A DNA stretch of 49,776 nt from assembly GCF_001417735.1 (NCBI RefSeq), contig NZ_BBUZ01000052.1, positions 1 through 49,776 on the forward strand, written 5' to 3'. A program made the translations under genes and the position numbers. Below the pieces are notes generated by a model, which was not told where the DNA came from, did no database searches, and saw only the letters and a program-made list of their open reading frames with translations. Source of the stretch: Streptomyces sp. NBRC 110028 (GTDB lineage: Bacteria; Actinomycetota; Actinomycetes; Streptomycetales; Streptomycetaceae). Shown piece after piece: positions 40,228-49,069 of this stretch. Within the stretch, counting starts at the first letter, position 1, and the number at the start of each line of letters is the position of its first letter.

Positions 40228-41007
40228 ATGCTGAGCGGCAGAACGGTCATCGTCTCCGGTGTCGGCCCCGGCCTCGGCCACCGCGTCGCCGCCGCGTGCC
40301 TGCGCGAGGGCGCCAACGTCGCCCTCGGCGCGCGGACCGCGGAGCGGCTGGCCGAGACCGCCGCGGAGCTCGACCCGGGCGGCACGCGCACCGCCCACCG
40401 GGCCACCGACATCGCGGACGAGGCCCAGTGCGAGGCGCTGGCCGCGCTCGCCCTGGACCGCTTCGGCCGGATCGACGCCGTCGTCAACGTGGCCGCCCTG
40501 GACAGCCACTTCGGCGGGCTTGAGGACGCCGACTTCGCGTCCTGGGCGCGCGTGGTGGACGTCAACCTGTTCGGGACGCTCCGGATGACCCGGGCCTGCC
40601 TGCCCGCGCTCAAACGGAACGGCGGCGCGGTGGTGCTCATCGGCACGCAGTCGTCGCTCGCCGCCCCCACCGAGGTGCGGCAGGCCGCGTACGCGGCGTC
40701 CAAGGGGGCACTCACCTCGGCCATGTACGCGCTCGCGCGGGAGCTGGGCCCGCACCGGATCCGGGTCAACACCGTGCAGCCCGGCTGGATGTGGGGGCCG
40801 CCGGTGCGGGCGTACGTCCAGTTCGCCGCGCACACGGAAGGGCTGCCCGAGGCCGAGATCGAGCAGCGGCTCGCGGGCCGGATGGCGCTGCCCGATCTGG
40901 CGACGGACGGCGATGTGGCGGAGGCCGCGGTGTTCCTGGCCTCCGACCGGGCCCGGGCGATCACCGGGCAGTCGCTGCTGGTGAACGCCGGTGAACTGAT
41001 GCGTTAG
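40228..41007 (+). CDS. SDR family oxidoreductase
   Basis: A 259-residue classical SDR. The cofactor motif is GVGPGLG (11-17), the NNAG motif is changed to NVAA, the catalytic residues are Ser142/143, Tyr155 and Lys159 (YAASK), and PGWMWGPP follows. ALGART after strand 2 suggests NADP. GAGGGAGG stands before the ATG. It is divergent from the EthD-like gene and controlled by the same operators, pointing to a shared pathway that cannot be named from sequence. Confidence 0.9.
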   Translation: MLSGRTVIVSGVGPGLGHRVAAACLREGANVALGARTAERLAETAAELDPGGTRTAHRATDIADEAQCEALAALALDRFGRIDAVVNVAALDSHFGGLEDADFASWARVVDVNLFGTLRMTRACLPALKRNGGAVVLIGTQSSLAAPTEVRQAAYAASKGALTSAMYALARELGPHRIRVNTVQPGWMWGPPVRAYVQFAAHTEGLPEAEIEQRLAGRMALPDLATDGDVAEAAVFLASDRARAITGQSLLVNAGELMR

Positions 41008-41322
41008 CGCGACTCCTGTCCGGCCTTTCGGGATCCCGCTCCCGTACCGACCCAATCGATGCGCGGGCGTGCGTCTGACGAAGTGCCCGCTCATCCTGAA
41101 TTCGCGGACGCGTGCACGACAACGCCTCAGCGGGTCAAGAATCCGTAAAATCGTTCTTTGTTATGACCTGTGTTCACACTCGTGACCTCTCGAACCCTTG
41201 ACCGGCCGCCCGGACAAGCGGTTCAATCCCGGAAGTACCCCGCTCCCGCTCGGGGGAACCGCCCAAAGGAACGTCGCGGCGAAGTGCGCTCCCGTTCACA
41301 AGGCGGACCCCTGGGAGGGGAC
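41008..41322. other. Intergenic region upstream of the symporter gene
   Basis: No gene is seen in these 315 bases. An A/T-rich patch at about 41130-41180 (with TCCGTAAAATCGTTCTTTG) is the most likely promoter site for the symporter gene, giving a long leader. Confidence 0.4.
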
Positions 41323-42894
41323 ATGAACAGTCTCGACTGGGCTGTACTCATCGGCTATTTCGGCGTCATGGTCGGCATCGGCGTCTGGTCCCACAAGCGC
41401 GTGGACAACGTCAGCGACTTCTTCACCGCCGGCGGCAAGATGCCCTGGTGGCTGTCGGGCATCTCGCACCACATGTCCGGCTACAGCGCCGTGATGTTCA
41501 CCGGTTACGCGGCCATCGCCTACCAATACGGCATCACCTCTTACGTCACCTGGTCCTTCCCCATCGCCATCGGCATCGCGATCGGCGCGAGCCTCTTCGC
41601 GCCGCGCCTCAACCGGGTGCGCAGCAAACTGGGCGTCGCCTCACCCCTCGAATACCTGAAGAACCGTTACAACCTGCCCACCCAGCAGGCCCTCGCCTGG
41701 TCCGGGGTGTTACTGAAGATCGTCGACGTGGGCGCCAAGTGGGCGGCCATCGCCACCCTGCTCTCCATCTTCACCGGCGTCTCGCTCAACCAGGGCATCC
41801 TGATCACGGGCGCGGTCACCGCCGTCTACTGCACCGTCGGCGGGCTGTGGGCCGACGCGCTCACCGAACTCGGCCAGTTCGTCATCCAGCTGGTGGCGGG
41901 CATCGCGATGCTGATCGCCGTGCTCAACGAGCTGGACGGCTTCAGCACCTTCTGGACCGTCTGGGACGACCTGCCCGACAGCCACGCCGAACCGACCGTC
42001 GGCCCCTACACGCTGATCTTCCTGCTCTCCTACCTCTTCATCAAGACCTTCGAGTACAACGGCGGCATGTGGAACCAGGCGCAGCGCTACATGGCCACCG
42101 ACAGCGCCCACTCCGCCAAGCGCTCGGCCCGGCTGTCGGCCGTCCTGTGGTTCGTCTGGCCGCTGGTGCTGTTCTTCCCGATGTGGGTCGCGCCGCTCAT
42201 CATCAAGACGGACAAGCCCGCCGACTCGTACGCCGAGATGGCCGAACACCTGCTGCCGCACGGTCTGCTGGGGCTGGTCATCGTCGGCTTCTTCTCGCAC
42301 ACCATGGCGATGTGCTCCTCCGACGCCAACGCGATCGCCGCCGTGGTGACCCGCGACATCATGCCCGCGATCTTCAAGTCCGTACGGCAGTGGAGCACCC
42401 GCACCGGCCTGCTCGCCGCCCGCTACACCACGCTGCTCTTCCTCGCCCTGTCCATGGGCATCGCCACCCAGGTGAACTCGCCCTTCTTCGGCGACATCAT
42501 CACCGTCGTCATCAAATGGGTCGCCGGTCTGATGGGGCCGATCGCGATCCCGCTGATGCTCGGCATGCTGCGGGCCTTCCGCAAGTCCGGGCCGACCGCG
42601 GCGCTCACCAGCTGGGGCCTCGGCCTGATCGCCTTCTACCTGGTCAACTACCCGATCAACGACGCGATCGACGGCGGCGTCAACCTGGAGTACCAGGTCG
42701 CCGTCCCGCTCGCGGTCTCGCTCGTGCTCTTCATCGTCGTCGGCTATCTGAAGCCGGAGGACACCCCCGAGCGCGACGCCATCCTCGCCTCGCTCAACTC
42801 GGACGACGACGGTCCGGGTGCGGCGGGCGCCGCGCGCTCGGTTCCGGCACCGGACGCCACCGGCCGTACGACGGTCGCGGGCGCGTCCGACTGA
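41323..42894 (+). CDS. Sodium:solute symporter (SSS family)
   Basis: A 523-residue transporter with about 13 membrane helices. The N-terminal WAVLIGYFGVMVGIG and RVDNVSDFFTAGGKMPWWL are typical of the sugar-transporting SSS group (SGLT-like); GGLWADALTELGQF and FFSHTMAMCSSDANAIAAV (helix 8, with the Na+-binding Ser pair) are conserved. The substrate is not certain; sugars or polyols are likely from the resemblance. The C-terminal tail (about 35 residues) is disordered. GGGAGGGG precedes the ATG. Confidence 0.9.
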   Translation: MNSLDWAVLIGYFGVMVGIGVWSHKRVDNVSDFFTAGGKMPWWLSGISHHMSGYSAVMFTGYAAIAYQYGITSYVTWSFPIAIGIAIGASLFAPRLNRVRSKLGVASPLEYLKNRYNLPTQQALAWSGVLLKIVDVGAKWAAIATLLSIFTGVSLNQGILITGAVTAVYCTVGGLWADALTELGQFVIQLVAGIAMLIAVLNELDGFSTFWTVWDDLPDSHAEPTVGPYTLIFLLSYLFIKTFEYNGGMWNQAQRYMATDSAHSAKRSARLSAVLWFVWPLVLFFPMWVAPLIIKTDKPADSYAEMAEHLLPHGLLGLVIVGFFSHTMAMCSSDANAIAAVVTRDIMPAIFKSVRQWSTRTGLLAARYTTLLFLALSMGIATQVNSPFFGDIITVVIKWVAGLMGPIAIPLMLGMLRAFRKSGPTAALTSWGLGLIAFYLVNYPINDAIDGGVNLEYQVAVPLAVSLVLFIVVGYLKPEDTPERDAILASLNSDDDGPGAAGAARSVPAPDATGRTTVAGASD

Positions 42895-42922
42895 CGCCCC
42901 GCCGCGCGGCGGCAGCCCCACC

Positions 42923-42961
42923 GGGCCCCGGTCACCCTCGCTCCTTCGGTGACCGGGGCCC
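42923..42961 (+). terminator. Hairpin terminator after the symporter gene
   Basis: A perfect 14-bp stem (GGGCCCCGGTCACC and complement) closes an 11-base loop, 28 bases after the stop codon. Confidence 0.85.
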
Positions 42962-43126
42962 CGCCGTGTGGGCTTGTCGTGTGAAGCGGACCGGTCCGGC
43001 CGCCCTGAAGTGGAGCTTTACGGCATCCCCAGGCAACCGTCCCCCCTCTCAGGACCCTCCTCCGGAACGTACTATCGTCGGCCGCCTGTGCCGTTCGCCG
43101 CCCTCACGCACCTCTGGAGCGACCCC

Positions 43127-44452
43127 GTGACCGCGACACAGATGATCGCCCGGCGTCCCGTCCTGTGCGCGGCGGTGTTCTGTCTGCTGTCCTTCACGGG
43201 CTTCTGGGCCGCGCAGCGGGCCGCCCAGGTGTCCATGGTCGATCTGCTGGTCTACCAGGCCGAGGGCTGGACCGTACGCAACGCGGCGGACCTGTACGAC
43301 ATGCGGGCGACCGTGCACCATCTGCCCAACACCTACCCGCCGTTCGCGGCCATGCTGTTCACCCCGCTGACCGTCATGGGCACGGGCGTCCTGCGCACCT
43401 TCGGCACCGCCGCCAACCTGGCCCTGATGGTCGCCCTCGCCCATCTGTCGCTGCGGCTCGTCGGCCGCCCGCGCCGGGCGCCGCGCGCAGCCGCCGTGCT
43501 GGCCCTGGCCGGGGTCGCGGTGTGGTGCGAACCGGTGTGGACGACCCTGCGCTACGGCCAGATCAACCTGGGCATCGCCGTCCTCGTGCTGTGGGACCTG
43601 ACCCGCCGGCCGGGCCACCGCTGGGCCGGATTCGGCACCGGCGTCGCGACCGGGATCAAGCTGACCCCCGGGCTCTTCGTGGTCTTCCTCGCCGCCGCCG
43701 GGCTGATCGACGCCGTCCGGCGGCTGCGGGCCGGGCACGGCTTCGCAAGTGACCACCTGCGGCGGGCGGGTGTCGCCACGGCCGCCTTCGCCTGGACGGT
43801 CTGCCTGGCGGCGCTGGCGCTGCCGTACGACTCCAACCGCTTCTGGACCGAGATCGTGTTCGCCACCGACCGGCCCGGCGACGTCGAGGGCTCGGGCAAC
43901 CAGAACCTGCTCGGCGCCCTCGCCCGCCTCCTGCACACCCCCGACCCCGGCCCGTGGTGGCTCGCCGCCGCCGCGCTGACCGGCTGCGTCGGCCTGGCCA
44001 CCGCCGTCGCCGCCCAGCTCGCGGACGACCGCGCCCTCCCGCACGCCCGCGCCTGGGCCGCCGTCAGCTGCGCCGTCACCGCCCTGATGGTCAGCCCGGT
44101 CTCCTGGTCCCACCACTGGGTGTGGGCGGTCCCGATGGTGCTGCTGCTCGCCGTCGAGACGGTCCGCCGCGCGTCCCGCGCCTGGGCGGGCTGGACGGCG
44201 CTGACCGGGCTGCTCTTCTGCTCCTTCATGATCTGGTACGCCCCGCACAGCATGAAACAGCGGGTCGAGCTGCACCAGACCCCGCCCCAGATGCTGATGA
44301 CGGCCGTCTACCCGATCATCGGCGTCGCCTTCCTGGCGACCGCGGCGTGGGTCACCTTCCGCGCCCTGCGCGGCGGCCTGGGCGCCCCCGCTCAGCCCGT
44401 GGCGCCGCGCCGTCCCGAGTCCCGCACGCTCACGCGCGCGGGTAGCGGCTGA
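43127..44452 (+). CDS. GT87-type polyprenol-phosphate-dependent mannosyltransferase (DUF2029)
   Basis: A 441-residue polytopic GT-C enzyme. The first outer loop has VDLLVYQAEGW with the catalytic Asp, then TYPPFAAMLFTPL; LRYGQINLGIAVL is the hallmark of the DUF2029/GT87 family, as are GIKLTPGLF and the later SPVSWSHHWVW. About ten membrane helices. Relatives such as PimE add mannose from polyprenyl-phosphate-mannose to phosphatidylinositol mannosides or other lipids. GTG start with GGAG seven bases upstream. Its 3' end overlaps the convergent ADP-ribosylglycohydrolase gene by 23 bases. Confidence 0.87.
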   Translation: MTATQMIARRPVLCAAVFCLLSFTGFWAAQRAAQVSMVDLLVYQAEGWTVRNAADLYDMRATVHHLPNTYPPFAAMLFTPLTVMGTGVLRTFGTAANLALMVALAHLSLRLVGRPRRAPRAAAVLALAGVAVWCEPVWTTLRYGQINLGIAVLVLWDLTRRPGHRWAGFGTGVATGIKLTPGLFVVFLAAAGLIDAVRRLRAGHGFASDHLRRAGVATAAFAWTVCLAALALPYDSNRFWTEIVFATDRPGDVEGSGNQNLLGALARLLHTPDPGPWWLAAAALTGCVGLATAVAAQLADDRALPHARAWAAVSCAVTALMVSPVSWSHHWVWAVPMVLLLAVETVRRASRAWAGWTALTGLLFCSFMIWYAPHSMKQRVELHQTPPQMLMTAVYPIIGVAFLATAAWVTFRALRGGLGAPAQPVAPRRPESRTLTRAGSG

Positions 44453-45554
44453 GCCAGGCGGGGGCCGAGTTCTCGGGGCCGTGCAGGGCGGGGCCCTGGG
44501 TCATCTCCATCGCGAAGTCGTCCGCCAGCTCCAGGATCGTGCCGCGCCCCTCCACCTCGGCGAGCCACGCGGGCGGCAGCGCCGTCTCACCGTGCAGCAC
44601 GCCCAGCAGATTGCCGCAGATCGCCGCCGTGGAGTCGCTGTCCCCGCCGTGGTTGACGGCCAGCAGCAGACCGTGCCGTACGTCCTCGGCGACCAGGGCG
44701 CAGTACAGCCCCATGGCCAGCGCCTCCTCGCCGGTCCAGCCCTCGCCGAGGGATTCGACGCGCTCGGGCGTCGGCAGCCCCTGGCGTACGGCGCCCAGCG
44801 CCCGCCGCAGCGCGTCCGTGGTCTCCTCGTGGCCGGGGTGGCCCGCCAGATGGGCCAGGGTGCGCTGAACGGCGCCGTCCAGCGCCTCCCCGCGCGCCAG
44901 GCCGTGCACGATGAGGGAGAACGCGCCGGCCGCCAGATAGCCCGTGGGGTGACCGTGGGTCTGCGCCGCGCACTCGATGGCCAGCTGGAACACCAGCTGC
45001 GGCTCCCAGCCCACCAGCAGCCCGAACGGCGCGGAGCGCATGACGGCGCCGCAGCCCTTGGAGTCGGGGTTCTTGGGGGCCTCCAGGGTGCCCATGGTCG
45101 CGTCCCCGAGCCCGGTCAGACAGGCCCGCCCGGGTGCGCGCTGGGCGTACAGCCACTCCTCGCGGGCCAGCCACCCGTCGCCCTCGCGCCGCTCGTCGGG
45201 GCCCCAGTCGCGCTGGGTGGCGTACCAGCGGCGGTGCGCGGCGTGGATGTCGGTGGGCGGATGCCAGGCGCCGGTGTCGCGGCGCACCTGGGCGCGTATC
45301 AGGCCGTCCACGGTGAACAGCGTCATCTGGGTGTCGTCGGTGACCGCGCCGCGCCGCCCGTACGCGGGCAGGAAGTCCGTCACGCCGTGCGCGCCGTGGT
45401 TCGCCCGGATGTCGGCCAGCGAGGAGAACTCCACCGGCGCCCCCAGGGCGTCCCCGATCGCCCCGCCCAGCAGACAGCCCCGTACCCGGCTGCGGAAGTC
45501 CTGCTGTTCGGCGCGGCCCCATACGCCGGTCGCTGCGCTGGCGGTTGCGGTCAC
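44430..45554 (-). CDS. ADP-ribosylglycohydrolase family protein
   Basis: A 374-residue ADP-ribosylglycohydrolase (ARH/DraG fold), which removes ADP-ribose from proteins or small molecules. The two metal-binding signatures are present: VTDDTQMTLF (Asp73, Asp74) and NHGGDSDSTAA (about 318-328). GCLLGGAIGDALGAP is the conserved opening helix. It is ~70 residues longer than minimal members, mostly in inserts around 105-140. GTG start behind GAGGGG and AAAGG. The upstream region holds an inverted repeat that could be an operator. Confidence 0.92.
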   Translation of the reverse strand: MTATASAATGVWGRAEQQDFRSRVRGCLLGGAIGDALGAPVEFSSLADIRANHGAHGVTDFLPAYGRRGAVTDDTQMTLFTVDGLIRAQVRRDTGAWHPPTDIHAAHRRWYATQRDWGPDERREGDGWLAREEWLYAQRAPGRACLTGLGDATMGTLEAPKNPDSKGCGAVMRSAPFGLLVGWEPQLVFQLAIECAAQTHGHPTGYLAAGAFSLIVHGLARGEALDGAVQRTLAHLAGHPGHEETTDALRRALGAVRQGLPTPERVESLGEGWTGEEALAMGLYCALVAEDVRHGLLLAVNHGGDSDSTAAICGNLLGVLHGETALPPAWLAEVEGRGTILELADDFAMEMTQGPALHGPENSAPAWLSRYPRA

Positions 45555-45591
45555 GACCTTTCCCCTCTTCTTGGATATATGTATGGCCCTG

Positions 45592-45619
45592 GAGTGTCTT
45601 TGAACTGTAATGGACACTC
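45592..45619. promoter_or_regulatory. Candidate operator upstream of the ADP-ribosylglycohydrolase gene
   Basis: GAGTGTC and GACACTC form a perfect inverted repeat with 14 bases between the arms, so the half-sites are 21 bases (two helical turns) apart. It is 38 bases upstream of the start codon. The surrounding ~100 bases are A/T-richer than the window. From here to about 45820 I see no gene. Confidence 0.45.
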
Positions 45620-45823
45620 TTTGATCGAATCCGGGTGCCGTCAATGGGGCGGCGAATGGTGAAGGCGTCATCACGGATAGTGCGACGGACCTCCTCATTC
45701 CGAAATGGTGCACCGGATAACGGACAGCACACAGCGCGCAGCGACGTTCCCATCGCGCGGCAGATCTTACGGGGAAGCCCCGGCATTCCCGAGACGGCGG
45801 AATGTATCGCGCCGCCGGCACGG

Positions 45824-45860
45824 ATGAGGGCCCCGACCGCACGGCGGTCGGGGCCCTCAT
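45824..45860 (-). terminator. Strong hairpin after the small conserved gene
   Basis: A perfect 17-bp stem (ATGAGGGCCCCGACCGC and complement) closes a 3-base loop, 22 bases beyond the stop codon of the 102-residue protein gene on the minus strand. Confidence 0.85.
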
Positions 45861-45882
45861 CATGCGAGCGTGTCGATCCCGG

Positions 45883-46191
45883 TCAGGCAGGTTCCGGGGA
45901 GCCGAGCAGCGCGGACGCGGTCTCAAGTGGCGTATGGCCCGCGTCGGGTGTGGATACGGGAAGGGAACGGCAGGTGAAACCGAGACGGGTCAGTGCTCGG
46001 GTGACCTCGTCGGCGGTGAAGTCACGGCGGTCCTGACGGGTGATGACCGCGCCCACTTGCTTGACGGGGTATTGACGGCGGCCGATGAGCACGGAGTCTC
46101 CCGTGACGGTTTCGGGTTTGATACCTGCCATCGCTTGCTCGACCTCACTCTTGATCAGGTCGAACGGGAAGCGGGCGATAACACAGCGCAT
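45883..46191 (-). CDS. Small conserved Streptomyces protein of the cold-shock cluster
   Basis: A 102-residue protein that begins MRCVIARFPFDLIKSEV and contains IGRRQYPVKQVGAVITRQDRR. I recall similar small proteins beside cold-shock and DEAD-box genes in Streptomyces, but know no assigned function. It is basic in the middle and has no membrane segment, so an RNA- or ribosome-related role is conceivable. GAGG lies five bases before the ATG. It is 84 bases downstream of the helicase gene and followed by a strong terminator, so it is likely the last gene of the helicase transcript. Confidence 0.8.
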   Translation of the reverse strand: MRCVIARFPFDLIKSEVEQAMAGIKPETVTGDSVLIGRRQYPVKQVGAVITRQDRRDFTADEVTRALTRLGFTCRSLPVSTPDAGHTPLETASALLGSPEPA

Positions 46192-46275
46192 AATGCCTCA
46201 ACAGGGTCGAAGAGAGGCCGAAATCGGATGACCGGCCGGAGAGATCAGCGGGGCGACCGAGCGTCCGTCCGGGGC

Positions 46276-47727
46276 TTACGCGGCCGAGCCGAGGGTGGAC
46301 CGCCGCTGCGAGGCCCCCGACCCCGTCCGGGTCGATCCGGCGGCGCGGCGGGCCCGGGCCGGCCGGCTACGCCGTCCCCGCGAGGACGAGCCGCCGCGCT
46401 TGGCGCGTTCGACGACCGGCACGGCGATGGTGACGGGGATACCGGAGGGGGCCTGGGCACCGGTGATGCGGCTCAGTTCCGCTTCGCCGGAGCGGACCTT
46501 GGTGCTGTGCGGGGTGATGCCGGCCGTGCTCATGAGCCGGGCCATGTCGCGGCGCTGACCCGGCAGGACGAGGGTGACGACGCTGCCGGACTCGCCGGCC
46601 CGGGCGGTGCGGCCGCCGCGGTGCAGGTAGTCCTTGTGGTCGCTGGGCGGGTCCACGTTGACGACGAGGTCGAGGTTGTCCACGTGAATGCCGCGGGCCG
46701 CGACGTTGGTGGCCACCAGTACCGTCACGTCGCCGGTCTTGAACTGGGCGAGCGTGCGGGTGCGCTGGGGCTGGGACTTGCCGCCGTGCAGGGCGGCGGC
46801 GCGGACCCCGCTGTTCAGCAGGTGCTGGGTGAGCTTGTCCACCGCGTGCTTGGTGTCGAGGAACATGATCACCCGGCCGTCACGGGCGGCGATCTCGGTG
46901 GTGGTGGCGTGCTTGTCGGCGCCGTCGACGTGCAGCAGGTGGTGTTCCATCGTGGTGACGGCGCCCGCCGAGGGATCGACGGAGTGGACCACCGGGTCGG
47001 CCAGGTAGCGCCGGACCAGAAGGTCGACGTTGCGGTCCAAGGTGGCCGAGAAGAGCATCCGCTGCCCTTCGGGCCGGACCTGGTTCAGCAGCGCGGTGAC
47101 CTGAGGCATGAAGCCCATGTCGGCCATCTGGTCCGCCTCGTCCAGCACGGTGACGCCGACCTGGTTCAGCTGGCAGTCACCACGGTCGATGAGGTCCTTC
47201 AGCCGCCCGGGGGTCGCGACGACGACTTCGGCTCCGCCGCGCAGAGCGCTGATCTGCCGGCCGATCGCCATGCCGCCGACGACGGTGGCCAGCCGCAGCT
47301 TCAGCGACCGGGCGTAGGGGGCGAGCGCGTCGGTGACCTGCTGGGCCAGCTCGCGGGTGGGAACCAGGACCAGCCCCAGGGGCCGGCGGGGCTCGGCGCG
47401 CTGTCCGGCGGTACGGGCCAGCAGGGCCAGGCCGAAGGCGAGGGTCTTGCCCGAGCCGGTACGTCCACGGCCCAGGACGTCGCGGCCCGCGAGGGAGTTC
47501 GGCAGCGTGGCGCCCTGGATCGGGAACGGCACGGCCATGCCTTCCGCGGCCAGGGCCGCCAGCAGCGCGGGCGGCATGTCCAGTTCGGCGAAGGTCTCGG
47601 CCGGAGGCAGAGCGGGGGTACGCGTGACGGGCAGGGCGAACTCTCCCTGCGGCGCCGCGGGACGACGGCCGTTCCCACCGGAGCGGGGGCGGACGGAGCG
47701 GTTGTTCGTTCGGGCAGTACGTTTCAT
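46276..47727 (-). CDS. DEAD-box RNA helicase (RhlE/CsdA-like)
   Basis: A 483-residue ATP-dependent RNA helicase. Both RecA domains are complete: Q motif around FPIQGATLP, Walker A GRTGSGKT (Lys94), PTRELAQQ, TPGRL, DEAD in VLDEADQM, SAT in LFSATL, then ARGIH and HRGGRTARAG. The C-terminal ~70 residues are basic and disordered, typical of RNA-binding tails. Such helicases unwind structured mRNA and rRNA in the cold. The ribosome binding site GAGGAAGG lies in a hairpin. The gene is downstream of the cold-shock protein gene but separated by a terminator, so it has its own promoter. Confidence 0.95.
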   Translation of the reverse strand: MKRTARTNNRSVRPRSGGNGRRPAAPQGEFALPVTRTPALPPAETFAELDMPPALLAALAAEGMAVPFPIQGATLPNSLAGRDVLGRGRTGSGKTLAFGLALLARTAGQRAEPRRPLGLVLVPTRELAQQVTDALAPYARSLKLRLATVVGGMAIGRQISALRGGAEVVVATPGRLKDLIDRGDCQLNQVGVTVLDEADQMADMGFMPQVTALLNQVRPEGQRMLFSATLDRNVDLLVRRYLADPVVHSVDPSAGAVTTMEHHLLHVDGADKHATTTEIAARDGRVIMFLDTKHAVDKLTQHLLNSGVRAAALHGGKSQPQRTRTLAQFKTGDVTVLVATNVAARGIHVDNLDLVVNVDPPSDHKDYLHRGGRTARAGESGSVVTLVLPGQRRDMARLMSTAGITPHSTKVRSGEAELSRITGAQAPSGIPVTIAVPVVERAKRGGSSSRGRRSRPARARRAAGSTRTGSGASQRRSTLGSAA

Positions 47728-47733
47728 GCGGCC

Positions 47734-47758
47734 TTCCTCGATGCGGCACGTCGAGGAA
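47734..47758 (-). promoter_or_regulatory. Hairpin sequestering the helicase ribosome binding site
   Basis: On the minus strand TTCCTCGA and TCGAGGAA pair perfectly (8 bp) around a 9-base loop. The 3' arm contains the GAGGAA of the Shine-Dalgarno sequence, which ends about six bases before the ATG. Folding would hide it from the ribosome. Confidence 0.6.
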
Positions 47759-47921
47759 TTCTCGGCAGCAGCGAGCCGCGCAGAAAAGAATCGCAAGAAC
47801 GAACCGAATAGGTAAACGAAACGAAGTGGGGCGGAAGAGGTGCGCCCATCGCATCGAAAGATGATCGACATACGCCGGCACGGCGGACGCTCAAGATGCC
47901 GGATCGTCGGGGAAAACGAGT

Positions 47922-47948
47922 GGGGCCCGCACCCAAGGTGCGGGCCCC
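47922..47948 (-). terminator. Hairpin terminator after the cold-shock gene
   Basis: A perfect 12-bp stem (GGGGCCCGCACC and complement) closes a CAA loop, 23 bases beyond the cold-shock stop codon. It should separate the cold-shock transcript from that of the helicase. Confidence 0.85.
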
Positions 47949-47971
47949 AGCGTCGCTGTTACGCGTCAGCG

Positions 47972-48175
47972 TCAGGCGGGAACGATGTTCTCGGCCTGCG
48001 GGCCCTTCTGGCCCTGCGTGAGGTCGAAGTTCACCTTCTGGCCCTCCTGCAGCTCACGGAAGCCCTGGGCGGCGATGTTCGAGTAGTGGGCGAAGACGTC
48101 GGGGCCGCCACCGTCCTGCTCGATGAAGCCGAAGCCCTTTTCCGAGTTGAACCACTTCACGGTGCCAGTAGTCAT
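47972..48175 (-). CDS. Cold-shock domain protein (CspA family)
   Basis: A 67-residue single-domain RNA/DNA chaperone. Both nucleic-acid-binding motifs are present: KWFNSEKGFGFI (RNP1, KGFGFI) and DVFAHYSNI (RNP2, VFAHY). It melts RNA secondary structure and acts as an antiterminator in the cold. AAGGAG lies seven bases upstream of the ATG but within a possible hairpin. The leader is long, a usual feature of cold-shock genes. Neighbouring helicase and small conserved gene suggest a joint role in RNA remodelling. Confidence 0.97.
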   Translation of the reverse strand: MTTGTVKWFNSEKGFGFIEQDGGGPDVFAHYSNIAAQGFRELQEGQKVNFDLTQGQKGPQAENIVPA

Positions 48176-48182
48176 GCTAAAT

Positions 48183-48206
48183 CTCCTTCGGGCGCAGTGC
48201 CCGGAG
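48183..48206 (-). promoter_or_regulatory. Hairpin sequestering the cold-shock ribosome binding site
   Basis: On the minus strand CTCC-GGGC pairs with GCCC-(GAA bulge)-GGAG around an ACTGC loop. The GGAG is the Shine-Dalgarno core. A weak, bulged stem of this kind is a plausible translational switch. Confidence 0.5.
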
Positions 48207-48279
48207 CCCGCACCTTGCGGACCCCGCGTCGCCGCGATGATCGCCCCTCCGGAAATACACCGGAAAATACAAAAGCATT

Positions 48280-48300
48280 CCCGCCGTGTACGACGGCGGG
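48280..48300 (-). promoter_or_regulatory. Leader hairpin of the cold-shock gene
   Basis: CCCGCCG and CGGCGGG flank a TGTACGA loop near the expected 5' end of the cold-shock transcript. It may stabilise the leader or contribute to its regulation. Confidence 0.45.
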
Positions 48301-48309
48301 GACACTTGA

Positions 48310-48338
48310 AGTCTGGGAACCACAACTGCAACTGACAA
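48310..48338 (-). promoter_or_regulatory. Candidate promoter of the cold-shock gene
   Basis: On the minus strand TTGTCA and CAGACT are 17 bases apart, a fair fit to the main vegetative promoter of Streptomyces. Transcription would start about 130 bases upstream of the ATG. Confidence 0.45.
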
Positions 48339-49037
48339 CGACGGTAGCACGGCAGGCCGGGTCCCGCACGGCAAATTGACAGTCACACTCGGTGAGGCAA
48401 AAACTCCCCACCAATTCAGAGGCTATTTCTGCAGTCGCGGCATTACATATTGAGCATCGGCGGGGAGAACGCCACCGAGGGCCGACGGGCCGCCCGGAAG
48501 ACGGCCTCACAGTGAACGGCCGAGGTGACACCCGAGGCCCCCGCCGCCGCACGCTCACGTTCACCTCCCCGGCCCCATGGGGGCGGGCCACCCTGGGCCT
48601 GTTGCGGCAGTAGAGGTAAATCTGCACCGGCCGAAGTAGACATGCGACGCTCTTGTAGCTACTGTTTCTCGCGTAGCCAACGACGTCAGTCAGGCGCGGC
48701 AGAGACGAACTGCCGCGAGCAGGAAACGGCACGACAGCGGAGCGGCGGGGCCGGGAAGTGCAGGAAGGTCCCGCCACTGGCTGCCGGGCCGGGTGGCCCC
48801 AGGGCCACCACGCATGACGCACGACAGCAGCTTCAGCAAGAGCAGCGAGAGAAAAAGGAGAGGAGGGAGACGCCATCAGGATCGCCCGAGCACGGACCTG
48901 GTCCACTCGGGTACCGCAGGCCCCGGATTGGAAGGTGGTCCCCGGTCACGCAGCCGCGATCCCCGCGCCTCGCCCCCAGGGCAGGCAGCGGAAACAGAAG
49001 GCCGGCGCACAGCGCCGGTAGATGGTGTTGAACCCTC
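48339..49037. other. Gene-poor stretch between the cold-shock gene and the MerR-like gene
   Basis: About 700 bases with no convincing protein gene; open frames are short, lack ribosome binding sites and show no family features. It contains a TTGACA (48376-48381, plus strand), A/T-rich patches near 48400-48450 and 48610-48680, and an unusually purine-rich run near 48835-48870. It may hold divergent promoters and possibly a non-coding RNA or a long leader ending at the hairpin that follows. Confidence 0.4.
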
Positions 49038-49069
49038 GGGGCCCTGGTGCCAAATGGTGCCAGGGCCCC
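49038..49069 (+). terminator. Terminator- or attenuator-like hairpin before the MerR-like gene
   Basis: GGGGCCCTGG and CCAGGGCCCC form a 10-bp stem; the loop can pair further through the GGTGCC-AAAT-GGTGCC repeat with wobble pairs. It ends 25 bases before the ATG, so it either ends an upstream transcript or attenuates the gene behind it. Confidence 0.6.
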
